A stretch of 64,000 nucleotides of DNA from an uncultured Coriobacteriaceae bacterium. GTDB lineage: Bacteria > Actinomycetota > Coriobacteriia > Coriobacteriales > Atopobiaceae. The translations under genes were made by a program, and so were the position numbers. The notes beneath the pieces were generated by a model that saw only the letters and a program-made list of their open reading frames with translations, ran no database searches and was not told where the DNA came from. This document shows, one piece after another, positions 62,344 to 64,000 of this stretch. Position 1 is the first letter of the stretch, and each line of letters opens with the position of its first letter. The stretch spans positions 1 to 64,000 of the forward strand of contig CADBCS010000020.1 of assembly GCA_902793195.1 (NCBI GenBank), read 5' to 3'.

Positions 62344-62434
62344 GTACGATAACGTGACTAAAGCAGTCCCTACCGCGCACGATTTTGCCCGGAAATCGCG
62401 CGCGGTAGGGGCCGAACTTGTCACCAAATCGTAC
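62344..62434. repeat. 91-bp palindromic repeat, family A
   Basis: GTACGAT...ATCGTAC ends, with ACGTGAC/TTGTCAC and CCCTACCGCG/CGCGGTAGGG inside, as at 11740. It is preceded (62281-62343) by short GC-rich direct repeats of GCGTCCCTGGTGCGGGG. Confidence 0.75.
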
Positions 62435-62544
62435 ATGCCGCGTACGACTTCCTCTTGCCTGTCGCCGAACGCTGTCTGCAAAGTTGCTGAACGATTGTTA
62501 AAATTATTCTGCAAGTGTAGCCTGTGTCGAGGAATCGAGGTGCC

Positions 62545-63726
62545 ATGATACGTTCTAAGAGTGTGGTCACGATAGCGTTGGGCGCGATGCTCGCGTTTAT
62601 GGGCTCCCCCGTTGGGGCACTGGCCGAAGGGGCCGCTGTTCCCAGCGAACAGGAGAGCGCGCAGGAGCCGACCACGTTGGGTGAGACTCCTGCAACCGAG
62701 GTACCTACGCCCAACGAGGATCTTGTCATGGAGAACGAATCGGTCCTCACCACGCAGGACGAGGCCGTGGATGTGGTCGAGTCGGATTCGACCGCGGACA
62801 TCGAAGAGGTGGTGGTCGAAGACGAGTCTGGTTCCGGGAAGACTCAGGATGACGCAGTGATTACCACCCAGTCCGAGGGCGATGCGCTCCAGACCCAGGC
62901 TGCCGGCAGCGTGAGGTATCGCACGCACGTGCAGCGAATCGGTTGGCAGGGATGGCGCAACAACGGCGCGACGAGTGGTACCTCCGGCATGTCCAGACGC
63001 CTGGAGGGCATAAAGATTGCGATAGGCGGCGTATCGGGCGGAATCGAGTACCGCACCCATGTTCAAAAGCAGGGCTGGCAGGGATGGCGCAGGAACGGAG
63101 CGATGAGCGGCACCTCCAACAAGTCACTGCGACTCGAGGCGATTCAGATTCGCTTGACCGGAGCCGCGGCAAAGAGCTACAACGTCTACTATCGCGTGCA
63201 TGCGCAGAAGTTCGGTTGGATGGGCTGGGCATGTAACGGTGGCTCTGCGGGAACCGCGGGATACTCCTATCGGCTCGAGGCAATCCAAATTAGGCTTGTG
63301 CCCAAGGGACAAAGGGCACCCGGCTCGACCGCAAACGCGTTTCGCACGGTTGTTAAGAGCATCTCGGGAAGGCGCTGGAATATAACCATGCCCTCGTCTT
63401 GGGGCGGTTCGGCAGGCTTTACGCTCAGTCGCAATCAATCCTACGGGCCGTACTTCAGCAAGTTGTGGCGCGCGGGCAACAGGGGGAGCGTCTGGTACAT
63501 GTTCCCTGAGTATGCCGTTGCAGATCCTACCGGCATGACCGTTCGGCTCAAGAGCGGGCAGACCATAAAGGTGTTCACGGGAGGAGGCTTTGGCGATAGC
63601 TACGTAATACCCATACATAACATCAACTCCAGCGGCGAGAACCTCTACGTCGTTGCATACACGTTCAATGCGCTGCGACAGCTGGCAGCTTGTACCAGCA
63701 TCAACGCCTCTTTCTCGAATCCTTAA
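62545..63726 (+). CDS. secreted protein with three hydrophobic-W (ChW) repeats
   Basis: 393 aa. ATG 62545 has GAGG five bases upstream. Signal peptide (ALGAMLAFMGSPVGALAEG), an acidic Glu/Thr/Val linker to about residue 120, then three ChW repeats with the Gly-W-x-GW signature: RIGWQGWRNNGATSGTSGMS, KQGWQGWRRNGAMSGTSNKS and KFGWMGWACNGGSAGTAGYS, each ending in RLE.I.I. The last 120 residues are a beta-rich domain (WGGSAGFTLSRNQSYGPYFS). ChW proteins are exported in clostridia and thought to bind surfaces or polysaccharides. Confidence 0.9.
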   Translation: MIRSKSVVTIALGAMLAFMGSPVGALAEGAAVPSEQESAQEPTTLGETPATEVPTPNEDLVMENESVLTTQDEAVDVVESDSTADIEEVVVEDESGSGKTQDDAVITTQSEGDALQTQAAGSVRYRTHVQRIGWQGWRNNGATSGTSGMSRRLEGIKIAIGGVSGGIEYRTHVQKQGWQGWRRNGAMSGTSNKSLRLEAIQIRLTGAAAKSYNVYYRVHAQKFGWMGWACNGGSAGTAGYSYRLEAIQIRLVPKGQRAPGSTANAFRTVVKSISGRRWNITMPSSWGGSAGFTLSRNQSYGPYFSKLWRAGNRGSVWYMFPEYAVADPTGMTVRLKSGQTIKVFTGGGFGDSYVIPIHNINSSGENLYVVAYTFNALRQLAACTSINASFSNP

Positions 63727-63732
63727 TCGCGT

Positions 63733-63858
63733 CTTGCGTCCCTGGCGTGGGGGCGTCGCGTCCCTGGTGTGGGGGCGCGTGCCTGGCGCGAGGGCGCCGC
63801 GTGACAGGTGAGAGGGCGCGTCCCTGGTGTGGGGGCGCGTGCCTGGCGCGAGGGCACC
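63733..63858. repeat. tandem GC-rich direct repeats
   Basis: Five or six imperfect units of about 20-23 bases, consensus GCGTCCCTGGTGTGGGGGC and GCGTGCCTGGCGCGAGGGC alternating. Related units precede the palindrome at 62281. Confidence 0.75.
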
Positions 63859-63860
63859 GC

Positions 63861-64000
63861 GTACAATAACGTGACAAAAACGGTCCCTACCGCGTACGAT
63901 TTCGGCTGATTATCGTACGCGGTAGGGGCCGATCTTGTCACCAAATCGTGCGCGGTGCCCCTGCCAGGCCCGTAAATCGCGCGCGGTAGGGACCGGACTT
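63861..64000. repeat. 91-bp palindromic repeat, family A, plus a partial copy
   Basis: GTACAAT (63861) to ATCGTGC (63951) holds ACGTGACAAAA/TTGTCACC and CCCTACCGCG/CGCGGTAGGG. A second half-copy, AAATCGCGCGCGGTAGGGAC, begins near 63973 and runs off the right edge. Confidence 0.7.

Noticed and set aside
1..64000. tRNA or rRNA genes
   Set aside because: No cloverleaf with a GTTCGAATC-type T arm plus acceptor pairing, and no rRNA landmarks, were found on reading.

Overview
The window looks like chromosome from a high-GC, low-complexity-envelope Actinomycetota of the class Coriobacteriia, probably an Olsenella/Atopobium-type anaerobe. This is inferred from the mix of high-GC codon use with GTG/TTG starts and strong Shine-Dalgarno sites, a SUF iron-sulfur operon driven by an Rrf2 regulator, fermentative iron alcohol dehydrogenases, a mannose-type PTS IIA protein, GatCAB, and a secreted protein with clostridial-type hydrophobic-W repeats. 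No rRNA or tRNA gene was seen.

Layout. About 1-24 kb is an accessory region full of short, broken and duplicated genes: two NERD-domain proteins, a DpnI-like restriction enzyme remnant, an intact phospholipase-D/DEAD/DUF3427 helicase with a convergent NUDIX gene, an ATPase remnant, a STAS-kinase fusion, an EcsC/SHOCT protein, three copies of a small-peptide/antisense-RNA cassette that resembles a type I toxin-antitoxin locus, two near-identical lipoproteins that bracket a 6 kb block (YjdF-like protein, coiled-coil membrane protein, YihY and AbiEi remnants, three tandem HEAT-like/zinc-ribbon paralogues), and a decayed DUF3791-DUF3990-DUF3791 cluster. Several families of inverted repeats lie in the gaps.

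From about 24 to 55 kb the content is mostly housekeeping: an M13 lipoprotein peptidase, an acetyltransferase, YihY, a hybrid histidine kinase, KptA, an iron alcohol dehydrogenase, a CoA-type NUDIX hydrolase, a flavoprotein, the sufCBDSU operon followed by its Rrf2 regulator, an azoreductase and an NlpC/P60 hydrolase, a Cof-type phosphatase, a PTS IIA protein, gatCAB, and dapA-dapB behind what reads as a lysine riboswitch with terminator. A lactaldehyde reductase-like dehydrogenase and a YvlD-type membrane protein follow. From 55.5 to 62.3 kb lies an AddB/AddA-type helicase-nuclease pair, and the window ends with a ChW-repeat secreted protein bracketed by two copies of a 91-bp palindromic repeat.

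How parts fit together: tight overlaps (ATGA, GTGA, TAATG) show translational coupling in sufCBDS, gatCAB, dapAB, addBA and azoreductase/NlpC. Convergent gene pairs are separated by strong hairpins, some of which recur as families. The most novel candidate is the triplicated peptide/antisense RNA cassette at 7.5, 9.8 and 11.4 kb.
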